Part shown: piece by piece, positions 1 through 10,832 of the stretch
How the letters are laid out: every line of letters begins with the position of its first letter
How positions within the stretch are numbered: the stretch's first letter is position 1
Source: Isotricha intestinalis
Lineage: Eukaryota > Ciliophora > Litostomatea > Vestibuliferida > Isotrichidae
Direction of reading: 5' to 3'
NCBI GenBank assembly: GCA_023807065.1
Contig: JAJJLU010004390.1
Location: forward strand, 1 to 13,724
Length of the DNA stretch: 13,724 nucleotides
The notes under the pieces: model-generated
Database searches by the model: none
Seen by the model: only the letters and a program-made list of their open reading frames with translations
What the model was told of the DNA's origin: nothing
Made by a program: the position numbers and the translations under genes

Positions 1-1500
1 TAAATTAATAAATGAATTTTCTTCATCATCATCTTCCTTATTGAATTATCTTCATTAATTTGTAAATTTAATGATTCTAGATTATATAAATTTTTTTTGG
101 AATGTAAAATATTGAAATCCTTATTATTTTTATTAAAAATGACCTTGTAATAATAAAGTACAACCATAAAATAAATTGGATTTTCGAATTGTTTTATGGA
201 GTTGATTACTTCTTTAGGTTTCATCAGTTTCTCTGATTCACCTCTTACAAATTCCTCAAATTTAAATAAAAATACTCTTATATATCCAATATATAGGAGT
301 TTTGATACATTTTTAATTTTACTCTTAGTTGAAGAGAATTTAGATAATAAATCTAAACATTTTTTAAAGACATCCAAAGGCTCTTTTTCAAAGAGGTTTT
401 TCTCTCCTTTTTTTTCAGGTTTACTTTTGAAATAATTATCTAGATAAATATATGATATTTTTTCAAAATAATATAACAAAATTTGGGACAAATATTCGTT
501 TTTCTTTTCCTTAATTTTATTTTCTAAAACCACTAAAATTTCATCTCCTCTTCTTTCAAATTTTTCTAGAGAAGGTAATAATTTTTCCTTTAAGGGAATA
601 ATGTAACCTTTAAGAAGAAGATCGAAAATTTCATTCGAGTTCAAAAGAATTTCTTTTTCATTTATTATGTAAGTTTTAAATAAATCTAAACGATAGTTTT
701 TGTCTTTGACTTTCATTATTTCCTGTAATAATATGTTTCTTAGCAAAGAATAATATTTTTTATCTTTGTTTTGTAGATTTTCCGAAATTAAATTAATCAA
801 ATCTTCTATATTGTTTTTAAGTTCATTTACTTTAACAAACTTACTTTCTCTAATTGTCTCATTATTTTTTCTTAAATTTTCGATGATTTCTTGAATTAAT
901 TTAATTTCAATATATTCATATTTCTCTTGGATTAAAACATTTAATATTGAATTAAGATTGACAATAATATATAGTTCATTTGAGAATAAGTATAACATAT
1001 CATTGAAAGGTTGACTGATTTTCACAATTGATTTTAAGCAGCCCAAATATATTTCAATTTTAATTTTAACTTGATTTTCTTCTAGTTCAACATAATCTTT
1101 TTTATTATCAGGGTCATATAATACTATTTGTTTTAAATCAGTTATAGCCAAATATAAAGCACCTAAAATAATATAGTAACACTCATTTACCTCCGTTGTA
1201 TGTTCAGGATTTCTATTTTCATCAGTTATGTATTTTAGCTTTTTATCACTAATTAAATCATTAATTTGTTTCAAGAATATATTTCTGTTTTTATTCTGAT
1301 AAATTTTATTTTTTGCTTCATTAAATAATTGGACTATTGTAAAAATGTAATTTTTATTGGCTTCAAGCCAAATGATTTTGATTAAAAACTTTTTTAATTC
1401 ATTATTTTTATTGTCTTTAATAATTTGTGTTTTTTCTTTATATTTTAAATCTAAAATTTGCTTAATTATTTTCAAATTAAAATCGTCAAATTCCTCTTCT
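1..1500 (-). other. C-terminal region reaching the window edge, no RING or RZ finger seen
   Basis: About 500 residues after the LLLNDY block. Cysteines are few and isolated (for example NECYYII near 1170, YLGCLK near 1045 and KKCLDLF near 355), and no C3HC4 or CPNGH-type cluster occurs. The region is helical and Lys/Glu/Ile-rich with an acidic end (EDDDEEN near position 30). In human RNF213 the RING lies a few hundred residues after the comparable block, so it would be expected here. It is either absent or pushed beyond the edge. Confidence 0.5.
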
Positions 1501-4500
1501 TTTGGCTCTTCTTCAAAATTTTCAAAGCTACTTATACTACTCCGTTCACTAAAATCTTCTATTACCGTATATTTATTTTCATAGTAATTATCTAAAAAAT
1601 AATTAATATAATCATTCAACAATAAGTCACTTGGGCAATTATCGATTACTTCATTAATAAACTTATAATTATCTGATTCATCTTTATTTATTTCATCATA
1701 AACTTTTTTCAAGAGACGAGTTTCTTCTAAATGAAAATTATCCTTTATTTTTTTAGTTCCTTTTAAACAATCTCTGAACTTTTTTTCATTTTTAAAGAAT
1801 TCTTCAGAAACATTCTCCCTAATGTAATTGGAAATATTTTTATAAAATGAAAAGAATCCAGGAACCAAATAATTATTCTTAAAAGGAGCTTTATATTGTA
1901 TCTCTGTTATCTTAACTGAGTTTAAATACTTTTTCATCATTTGACATAAATTTTCTTTAGAAGTAAAGGATTTGTTTGTTGTATTATTATCTAAAGTTAA
2001 CAAAGTAATTAAGAAATTATTGGATTCTAAAACATCTATAACTTTCATTATTGTTTTTCTTAATCTTTTCTCAATTATAATATCATTAATTATTGAAGAA
2101 ACAATATCAACAGTGTTTTGGTCAATATCAGTAAATATTTCTTCTTTAATTTTATTAAAAAACGAAATATTTTCCATACTTTTATCTTTAATATTATTCT
2201 TATTTTCTTTATCAATTAAATCATTAGCAATTGATAAAATTATCTCAATGAATTTTTCATTATCTTCAAAATATTTTATCACTTTAGTCAAGTAATTTTC
2301 AATAAAACTAAATTTAGGTAAATAGTTATTATAATACTTTTTAAGAGCCTTAAAAAATTCATTATTTTTATTAACTATTGTTTTATCTTCTAATATCAAT
2401 TTGATTCCTTTTTTGGCTATGTTGTCCAAAGAAATATTCAATCCATTAAGATTATCAATAAAAATTTGATCCACTTTTTCATTGATATCAGAAATTGAAT
2501 ATAGTTTTTCTTTTTTTTTTTTTTCCATAGACCTCTTTATGTGCACTATGAAAATAAATTTAATTTCTTCATCTTTATAATTATTATCAAGTGTGGATAT
2601 TATAAAGTTAATTTTATCTAATTCATTCTGGTAAAAATGCATAATAAAAAATTTGTTATCTGCTTTTTTGTTCTTGGCTTTTTTCTCTTCTATGAGGTCA
2701 ATTAAATTATTTTCTCTTTTTATTTCGGAAATTATTTGTAATGAATTATTCTCATTTATTCCTTCTATATTGCTGATTATACTATTAAATGTGTAAATGA
2801 TAGAAAATTTAAATTTATTCTCTTTATCAGTAGTTAAATAATTTATATAGTCTTTGTAATTAAAAATCTTTTTTGTTTCATAAATCTTTTTAATTGAATG
2901 TTTATCTTCCAAATTTATAATCACATCTTGAGGGAGGGTTCTTGCAATTTTTTTGAAAATTATTCTTTTTATCTCATTTTCTTTTAATTTTTGGTTTGAA
3001 TAATAGAAATATAATCTATCAATAGACCCTTCATTGTAATTTATCAATAAATTTTTAATGTTGTAATTTATATTCTTATTTCCTTCCATCTTCTCTTTTA
3101 TTTGTAATTCTTTGTATATAGCTCTTGATGATGCTTTTTGTTTATTATTCAGCAGTTCTTCAAATTTAACAATGGCCTTTTCAAATCTGTTAAGGAAGGG
3201 TGACTCTTGTTTATCAACATAATTTTTGTCTATCATTATTATTATTCTAAATTTATCGTGAACATACGTTATTTGCTCTGTGAAATTACCTTGGCATATT
3301 CTGCAATATTTTTGCTCATCTTTAATAATAAAGTTTCGATTAAAAAAATCGTATAAAAATGCATAAATTTGATTTAAATTACTTAAAATAAGCACCATTT
3401 CCTTATTAAAATAATTTTGAATTTCGGATATTTTCTTTATTTTATATTCCCCAGTTATATCCCTAATATCGTTAATAAATGGTGATCCTTCCATATATGT
3501 GATTACTTTGTCTTTGTTTTGGCTAATTATATTCTGGTAAACCAAATACTTTAAACCTTCTTCTATTTCCAATAATAAATATCTAGCATCATTATCATTA
3601 ATATTTCCATTTATACATTCTATTAAATCATATTTAGTTAAATTATCCTCATTGATTTTATATATTTCTAATTTTGAATTATCAGTTTCATCGGATTCCT
3701 CATCACATAATTTTTTTAATACTTGATTAAAAATATATTTGAAAAGAAAAACAGAAGGAAGTTTAAGCTTCTTTTTTGCGTTAGGATATTTATTAACATA
3801 TAATTTAAACATCTCATTAATTTCTGAAATTTTATCTGTTTCATCAATATATTGTAGATCAAAATCTAAGTCGAAATTAATATCCGCCCCACCGAAATTT
3901 CTCTCAATAACTTTTTCTATTTGTTGACTAATTTCTGAATTATTAGTTTCCGAATTTTTGGATAAAGACTTAATATTACAAACTCCCTTAATATAATTAT
4001 AAAAATCCCTGTTTCCATGAAATTCCGGATTTACGCTTCTGTTTTTTGCATATAAAATCTTATATTCTTCTATTTCTTCTTTAACATTTGCAAAACCTCC
4101 TACTTGCCAAGAATATTTTTTCTTTGTTTTTTCATTTTTGTTTATTCCTTTCTTATAATCATCTAAAGTAATGCTTTTTTTTTCTTTTTCAAATTTCTCT
4201 TTTATTTCATCTTGAGTTAATGAATCCAAATATTGTTTCATTTCTTGCTGCTCTAACTCCTTATACACTACATATTCCTTTATTTTCTTTACCATTTCTT
4301 TAAACGATTTATAACTTTCACAAAGCAATCTCAATAATACATAATCTATATTGTTTTCCATTATGCTCTCTGCTATACATTTGGCCGTATCTTTGAGATC
4401 ATCAATTTTGCTGTCTAAATCAGGAATTGATAAATACAATACTCTATTCAATTTACTTGAATCTAATTTCCAGTTACTAAACCCGACGAAACTCAAGCCA

Positions 4501-7500
4501 TCCTTAACACCATCATATTCTAAATTTTTATGTAAAACTTTAACTGGATTATCCTTTGCAAACTCTGAAAGTCCAATTTCATCGAAAATAAGTAATGAAA
4601 TTGGTTTATTTTCTTTATTATTTTCGTATTTGGTTAACTTTTCCTTTCCTATTTCAAATAAATTATCAATATCTTCGGCTAAAGTTGATTCAGAACCTTG
4701 GAAATATGTTGTTAAAATTTGAGGATATTTTCTGAAAAAATTACTTTTTGAATAGTTTCCACGCATTGATTTTTTCAATAATTGGTAACTTAAGCTTTTG
4801 CTACTTCCTGGCTTTCCTATAATTATCAATGGAATATTTGATGTTACAGTAATGAATAGGAGGAAAATGTTCTCTTTTAGAATTCTATTTTTAGCAATTC
4901 CTTTGTCCAAAGTTATGTTTGATATTATATAATCACATTCATTTTCAAAAAATACACTGTAATTTTGGTGGTTTTCGGAGTCCCAATTCCTATAATCTTT
5001 TACCAAAGGTTCCCATTTTATACCCAAAAAATCATCTTGTATTTCATTATTCTCTTGACTTTCATCTTTGTTCTTATAATTATCTTTGTTTTCTTCGTTT
5101 TTTTCTTTTTCTGAACAATAATAATTTGACAACTCAATTAAGGTTTCTCTAAGTGTAGATTCAAAATTGGTTCTCTTGTCTTGGTCTATTAATCTTATGT
5201 AATAACTCAAATAAGTAGTGACAATGAGTGCTTTAATTTGATTGAGTTTATTTTTAGTTTCTTTTTCCTTAATATTTTTTTTATCATCTTTCTTTTTTTT
5301 ATTATTTTTCTTTTTCTCATTTTCCTTTTCTTTCTTATTGTTGTCTAAGTTTAACTCTTCTTTCTTCCTATAATATTCCACTAAATTATCATATAATTTT
5401 ATGAATCTTTTAATTTCTCTTAGCGAAACCACAGAAGGACCATATAGTTTCCTAAGATATTCATGACATTTACTTATGACTTCTGTTACTATTTTTATCA
5501 ATCCTTTATCAAAATACTTAAAGTGATTTGATAAAATGCTAGTAATATACTTATCCTCATTTTCCTTTTCTAAAGCTCCAAAATTGAACACAAAATACAT
5601 CAAAGATTGAGGCAAAATATTCACATCATAAACTAAATTCTTATTTTTGTAAGGATGTGACAGTCCACAGCTCTCTTCCTTGTCTGATTTAAGCCTATAT
5701 GGGTTACAAGTTCCAATAAGTCTTATATTCTTTTCAATTTTTGTACCGTTATATGTTCTATTAATAAAGATTTCTTTAATTAATCCAAGTGAATTACAAG
5801 TGTTAATTTCATCAAATAAAACCCAAAAATCATGAGGATTTTTAGCTTTGGCTTCCTTATTTATATCATCCATCTTCTCAATTAATTTTTCATCATTTAT
5901 ACTTGAATCCACATTTATCATATTTTTTTTTGGATCCATATCTTCCCCATCATTCAAAAATTGATATAGTTTCCTTATTAAACCTGTCTTCCCACAACCA
6001 GTCTCTCCCATTAAAATTACAGGAACATCAGCCATGATCCTATATAAAATCAATATCATTTTCCTAAAATTATCAGATGTTATAACATAATTATCTTTAT
6101 CTATAATTTCCTTCAAAGATTTGAGGTTTGAATTATTTGGTTTATTCAACACGGGATTTTTAAGTTGTAATATATATTGTATTTTTTCAAGAAACATCTT
6201 TTCCGATTTGTATTTTTCTAAACTTTTATCCGATAAAAATATTGGTGTGTAAATTTTTTTTTTTGGAATAATAAATATGAGGGGAATTTCATACTTTTCG
6301 TTTTTTAAATCATCATCATAGAGTTTGGATAATTCTTTTATAGTTTTATCTTTAATTTCCTTACTTGCTTTTTCATTAGAATCAACAATTTTATTACTAT
6401 GATTATTAATATTAATCTCACTTTCTTTATTAAATTCAATATTATTGTCTTTATTATCAAGATTAATATTAGAAAAATTTTTATTTATACCATTACTTTC
6501 GGTGCTTATTGTTTCTGTGTTTGTAATTGTGTCTTTTTTTAATGATGCATTATTTTCTTCATCCATATTTTTAGTTAGTAAATTTGCATATATACCTAAA
6601 GTGAAATATTTTGTGCATTTTGCAAATTCTTCTATACATTGTTTAGTAACATCCTTATTATTATCAAGGAATTTTAATTTAGCATTGTCAATCTTATATT
6701 GATTCATAAACAATTTAATAAAAATATTGACTTGATGGTAGGAAAACTTCTTTGCTCCTATATGGGAATTAATGAATTCTTCAGGTTTTTGCTTAATTAA
6801 TTGATTATTTTTCATTTCTTGAGGGACCATCCAATTAAAAAATTTAGTCTTTTCTTCATCTAGTCTTAATTCTTCTTTGCTATTGAATTTAATTAGATCC
6901 ATTTCAAAATAATTTAAAATGGGGAAATTTTCAATAAAAGTATTAAAGCAATTTGGAATCTCAATGTAAATTTCTACGTTAACAGGGATATAGAGAACAT
7001 TTTTGTCATGAGCATAAAATTTGGTAATGCAAAAAGAAAACAAAAATTCGTTTAAAATTGATATATCCTCTGTTTCATATAAATCCAAATGAATAGCTGG
7101 CTTCTTAACATCCTTAACTCTTCTTAATATTTTATCAAGCTTTTTGAATATGATGTTTCTAGATAATTTTCCTCCTAATGGAAAATATATATATTCTTTA
7201 TCTTTTTTTTGGATCATGTATTTTATTTTTTCTGTCTTACCTAAACCACATATTTCGGAGGAATAAATATGAGTGTTATTGAGCAAAATACTATTCAACT
7301 TATATTCAAATTCTTCTGCCAATGACTTTTTTGAGAATTTCCTATTGAGTGTATCATTCAAGGTAAACCTCTCTCTTATTGTTGGGTATTCTCCTGGATT
7401 AAATTTGTTAATCTCATTCAAAAATGATTCATTTATCTTATATACATTATAAACAAAAATAATTAATGGCTCTATATATTTGCTTGTTTCTTTAATGTCT

Positions 7501-10500
7501 ATTTTTTTAGTATTATTTTTGTTATATTTATCCAGTTGAAATTTTAACAATTGGCTTATGAAATTATTCATGATTTTTAGCTGAAAATCTGACAAAGAAT
7601 CATTTATTTCAATGACAAATAAGGTATTAAATCTACATAAAAATGCTCTATGAAAAAAGGCCTGAATCTCCTCAAAAGAAGTCTCTTTATTACTTATGAG
7701 AATATTCTGGGCAATAGGAATGTGTCCTGTTTTTTCAATAAAGATTTTTAGTATATCCTCTTCCATTGAATTATAATCTGATTTGTATAAATATATTCCT
7801 TTTAAAATTTTGTCGGATTTTATTTTCATTTTTTCATACAGTTTTTCGATACTATTTTCATTCTCCCTCAAAATAGATGATATATAATCATTGTAGATTT
7901 TGAACGAATCATCGCTATATACTTTATATTCTTCAACATAGTTTTGGGTTGATCTTGGAAAACTTTTAATTCCTTCGTTGATTGGATCATTGTCATTCAG
8001 ATTATTTAATATATATCTTAAAAAAGAAGGGATGTTGTAATTGCCCAAAATATGTTTGTTTAAGGTGTTGAATTGCTTTCCATACAAAAATCTTAAATTT
8101 TGCTGATTTTTATAATTTGAATCTAATGTCTTTTCCAAATAATTTTTCACATTCAAAAGGTATTTGGATAGTTCTTCAAAGGGTATTTCTTTTTTCTTCA
8201 GAGAATATTTTACTTCTGGGTATTTTATGTTTATTTGAATTTCTATTGGAAGGCTACATCCTTTTATTTGAAACACAGAAATGAACTGTTCTATTAGTTC
8301 AATATTACTCACTACTTCTTTATATTTAAGTAGAAACAATGTTTTCTCCGATGAAATTCTTTCTTGCCCTTCAGGTATCTTTTTATTTTCCTTTAACTTA
8401 ATTACGACTTCATTTGGAAAGTTTATTTTATATTTGATACTTTTGATTGTATTTAAATCAATTCTTTTTTCTTCATTATCTTCAGGTTCTATGTAGCTGT
8501 ATTCTTCAGAGATTAAACTGGTGAAATATATGGCTTCGCTAAAATATTTCTTGGCTTTAATATATAAATTATAAGAATTATCGGAATTATTATCCAATTC
8601 CACCAAAGATTGGAAAACCCTCATGAATGTCTTGAAATTTTCCAATAAATTTCTATCAATTTTCTTTATTTTTTCAAACAAATCATACTTATTTTTGGAG
8701 TTTATTAGTACATTATTGAAAAAGTCTATGCAGTTATCGACTTCATCAATATCATTGGTTTTTACAGCATTATCAATGGATATTAACTTGTCTTTGATAA
8801 TTTCCAAATTTTCATGAGATTTTGTAAGTAAAAAATCAATAGATTCTTTTTGGTTATATAACAAATTGAAAAACTCAACAGCATTTCCTTTATTTTCATA
8901 ATCATAAATCCCCTTTTTCTTTAATATATCCAAATTCTCTTCTTTCTGATGATTCTTTTCTATATTTTCATATTTTGATTTCAATAATCTTTCTAAATCT
9001 TCTTCCTCCGATTCAATAATATTATTAAGTTTGAAATTCTCAAAAAAATAAATCATACTTTTAATGTCTGTTGCGGCATTACTTGAATATTCTATAAATT
9101 TCAATTCTTTTTGAGTAGTTTGATCTTCACTCAATCCCAATGCATTTGTGATTATTTCAAATTCTTTCTTGGTTTTTTCATCAACTGATTTAATATTTTT
9201 TTTTAATGTATTAAACTCATTTGGAAGATTTTTAAAAGCTAATTCAAACCGTTCATCTTCATTTTTACCTTGAGTTTTTTTGAATAATTTCTTAAATATG
9301 TTACTTTCTTTAATTAGGTTTATTTTGTCCACTTTTTTGTTTATGTCATCTCCAAGTTCCTCAATTAATTTATCTATATTTTCAAAATCTTTTATTTCTC
9401 CATTTTTAAATTTATCTATTTTATCTTCTATTTCCTTTATTTCAGTTTTATAAAATTCCTTGTGAAATACTTTAAGTGCTTCTGAGATTTTTTCTAGATT
9501 TTCTATTTCTTCTTTAGCTTTTTCATACTTTTTCTTCAGTTCTTCATATTTGTACTTTTGATTTATCGGCTTATTTAGAATTGTCAATAATTCAAATCTT
9601 CTTATGACATTGTCTTCTTTCGGATTCAAAAGAAGAGTCTTCAAATCTTTAATTTTTAATTTCTTATCTTCAATGTTGTTATAAACATTTTCTAGAACTT
9701 TTTTACTTTCACCATAATAATAGGTATTTTTTATTAGTTCAATTTTCTTATATAATTCTTTTAGTAAGTTTAAATTTAAGTTTTCATTTTCCATAAAAAA
9801 ATCTTCATAAGAAATTATCCCAAAATTTTTTTTCTTTTCCTCTTTTTTATCAGAGATTTTACTCATGAAATCTTTAATTTTTTCCTCGTCCAAAATCCCA
9901 AATAATTCATTTATATTTTTGTAGTAAGAACTTATGTTGTTTACATAAAAGTTGAATATATAGTCATGTAGTTTCTTATCATCAACAAAAGATTTTAGTA
10001 AATTCATGAATATTATGTGTTTATTTTCAGTATCCAACTTACCTAAAATATCCTGAATTTTCTCCAATTTTTGACTATATTTATAAACAATTTCTAATAA
10101 CTTAGTGAATGCTGATAATTTAACATTACTTGTACTTAATTCTTTCATTGAATCGGAGTTTTTCATTAAATCTAAGGCCTTTTTCTTTAATAATCTAATA
10201 AAATAATCAATTTCACCCATATCTTTAATCTTTTCTTCATTTATTATATCAATAACTATTTCAAAATCTTCAATTTTCTTTATTTTGGAAACTAATTTCA
10301 GTATATAATTTTCTATACAATTTTTGAAAACTTCTTCAAAATTGGAGTCTTTAAAACTTTTCTTCCATTCATTTTCTTTTTCATCAAAATTAATTTTATC
10401 CAAGAAATTAAGTTCTCTTCGGTTTACATAAATTTTTTCTTTGTAATAAATATCATAATCATTGATTAATTTTATGATATCTTCATTGGAGATTTCTGTG

Positions 10501-10769
10501 TCCTCTTCTATAATCTTTTGAATAAATGTGTTAAGAATTATAGCTATTTCGTCTTTTTCTTCAATCTCCTGGGCATTCTTATAAATAATATGCTCCTTTT
10601 TGTATAAATATTTCACAAGTTGTAAGTATTTTTTAAAATTTTGTCTTAATCGGAAAAGATAGTCAATATTTTCATAAGAAGTTTTTTGTAAGGTTTCAGT
10701 TATTCCTTTCCAAAAGGTTCCTGAATAAAAGTAATTTATTCTCTTTTTTGGAGAACTCGATAATTTCTT
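1..10769 (-). CDS. RNF213-like: Giant RNF213/mysterin-like AAA+ protein, main frame (C-terminus off the left edge)
   Basis: One open frame of 3,589 codons on the minus strand, with no stop in the window. Numbering from the first open codon (10769), it holds a long helical Lys/Glu-rich region (about 1-750), a P-loop-like GLGKT (1175), a first full AAA+ module (GETGCGKT at 1588, Walker B Asp/Glu at 1653-1654), a Lys-rich linker, a second AAA+ module (GKPGSSKS at 1985, Asp/Glu at 2063-2064) and about 1,500 further residues. The Walker A Lys to Walker B Glu spacings, 60 and 73 residues, are close to those I recall for human RNF213 (62 and 70). Known family role: dynein-like AAA+ core fused to a ubiquitin ligase module in animals. 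There is no Met before 10220, although family-like sequence (a GTFWKGI block, then YENIDYLF) starts near 10730, so the true start lies upstream across frame breaks. The frame survives a 14-T homopolymer at 2511-2524, which suggests it is under selection. No RING is visible. Confidence 0.9.
1540..2970 (-). other. Post-AAA5 region of the RNF213-like protein
   Basis: Family-like blocks in order: FKKIARTLPQDVIINLED near 2910-2960; SIIYTFNSIISNIEG near 2760-2810; KFFIMHFYQNELDKIN near 2600-2655; IKFIFIVHIKRSMEK near 2520-2565; and LLLNDYINYFLDNYY at about 1580-1630, which recalls a LYLHDF-type block that precedes the RING in animal RNF213. The matches are from memory and short, but their order is consistent. 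The sequence between them is Asn/Lys-rich and diverged. Confidence 0.55.
3150..4030 (-). other. Post-AAA4 lid region with family blocks and a CxxC pair
   Basis: Blocks recognisable by eye: NPEFHGNRDFYNYIKG at about 3970-4025, corresponding to the RNF213 block with an RDYYSL-like core; ERNFGGADI at about 3875-3905; and a strand FRIIIMIDKNYVDKQ followed by SPFLNRFEK at about 3180-3250, like the family block with INRLEK. Just before the last block is YCRICQGNF, two Cys at 3303-3305 and 3294-3296 (residues 2489 and 2492). Only one CxxC pair is seen, so a zinc site would need partners elsewhere. Confidence 0.65.
4380..4880 (-). other. Second catalytic AAA+ module (AAA4-type of RNF213)
   Basis: Walker A GKPGSSKS occupies 4794-4817, preceded by SNIPLIII. 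The Ser-Ser-Lys-Ser form is the special P-loop of RNF213 AAA4. Walker B is SLLIFDEIGLSEF (Asp at 4581-4583, Glu at 4578-4580), followed by a PVKVLHKNLEYDG helix and the sensor strand FVGFSNWKLDSSKLNR at about 4440-4500. This order and wording match the family almost block by block, including the SNW motif and the Asn-Arg end. It is the strongest single piece of evidence for the assignment. Confidence 0.92.
5040..5380 (-). repeat. Lys/Glu/Asn low-complexity linker between the AAA+ modules
   Basis: In-frame low-complexity sequence: a poly-Lys-rich part at about 5250-5370 (runs such as KKKNNKKKKDDKK) and an acidic Asn/Glu part at about 5040-5110. The frame is maintained through the A-runs. It explains why the two Walker A lysines are about 397 residues apart here, against about 350 in human RNF213. 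Probably a disordered surface loop. Confidence 0.7.
5600..6100 (-). other. First catalytic AAA+ module (AAA3-type of RNF213)
   Basis: Walker A GETGCGKT occupies 5985-6008 and follows MADVPVILM. Walker B lies at 5802-5828 within PHDFWVLFDEIN and continues TCNSLGLIKEIF, the RNF213 signature in which the DEIN strand is followed by a Ser-Leu-Gly-Leu helix. Next comes a sensor-1-like strand, IRLIGTCNPYR, at about 5700-5735, with the Asn that contacts ATP gamma-phosphate in this fold. All catalytic residues are present, so ATP hydrolysis is expected. Confidence 0.9.
6380..6570 (-). repeat. Asn/Ser/Thr-rich low-complexity insert before the first AAA+ module
   Basis: The giant frame contains a stretch dominated by N, S, T, I and E (for example TNTETISTESNGINKN and DNKDNNIEFNKE) with no predicted fold. 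It is in frame and ends about 130 residues before the Walker A GETGCGKT. It is a typical simple-sequence insertion of AT-rich genomes and is unlikely to be functional in itself. Confidence 0.6.
7100..7300 (-). other. P-loop-like motif upstream of the two AAA+ modules (AAA2-type)
   Basis: The main frame reads SSEICGLGKTEKIKYM, with the GLGKT at 7233-7247 (Lys at residue 1178). It lacks the fourth residue spacing of a perfect GxxxxGKT only by a Cys/Ile start and sits about 415 residues before the first full Walker A. RNF213 has a non-hydrolysing AAA2 module that binds ATP at this place in the order of domains. I see no convincing Walker B acidic pair after it; ILNEFLFSFCITKF downstream is hydrophobic only. 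Likely a nucleotide-binding, not hydrolysing, module. Confidence 0.5.
8600..10730 (-). other. Helical/coiled-coil N-terminal arm of the giant protein
   Basis: Roughly residues 14-720 of the main frame. The start (FYSGTFWKGI near 10730, then YENIDYLFRLRQ and further helices) looks like a conserved block. From about 9900 to 8800 the sequence is dominated by Lys/Glu heptad-like stretches, for example KKKYEKAKEEIENLEK near 9500. In RNF213 the N-terminal half forms a long helical arm leading into the AAA core; I infer the same role here. No enzyme motif is seen in this part. Confidence 0.5.
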
Positions 10770-10832
10770 CTAATTGATTTATAAAATTTTTTGGCTCCTT
10801 CAGTTCATTTTTATAAATTTTTCTTTTTTTTT
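10699..10832 (-). other. Frame-hopping bridge between the N-terminal segment and the giant ORF
   Basis: In the frame one base off the main one, the minus strand reads NELKEPKNFINQLEEIIEF then SKKENKLLLF, which is coding-like helical sequence, and closes at a TGA at 10696-10698. It covers exactly the interval where the main frame has three stops. Entry from the upstream segment fits a slip at the nine-A run 10824-10832. Return to the main frame must fall between 10769 and 10699 and fits a slip at the six-A run 10744-10749. Read this way the protein is continuous through the interval. No GT occurs on the minus strand from about 10850 to 10770, so splicing of a standard intron is not an explanation for the first switch. 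Confidence 0.5.

Noticed and set aside
1972..2295. 107-codon plus-strand ORF rich in Leu, Ile and Ser that looks membrane-like
   Set aside because: Antisense of the giant frame; hydrophobicity comes from complementing AT-rich Lys/Asn/Glu codons.
4351..4722. 123-codon plus-strand ORF opposite the second AAA+ module
   Set aside because: It is the antisense shadow of highly conserved coding sequence (Walker B and SNW block); its Ser/Leu-rich composition is what the complement of Lys/Asp/Glu codons gives.
1..10769. Ciliate genetic code with TAA/TAG read as glutamine
   Set aside because: The giant frame has 3,589 codons with no TAA or TAG, and its glutamines are CAA/CAG; in a reassigned code many would be TAA/TAG.
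1..10769. Dynein heavy chain or midasin as the identity of the giant protein
   Set aside because: Only two complete P-loop modules are seen, and the GKPGSSKS, DEIGLSE and FSNW wording is specific to RNF213; no microtubule-binding stalk or MIDAS motif was recognised.
10800..10802. TGA read as an amino acid, joining the N-terminal segment directly to the giant ORF
   Set aside because: Reading through would still meet TAA at 10779 and TAG at 10770, and no in-frame TGA occurs anywhere in the giant frame; Trp is TGG.
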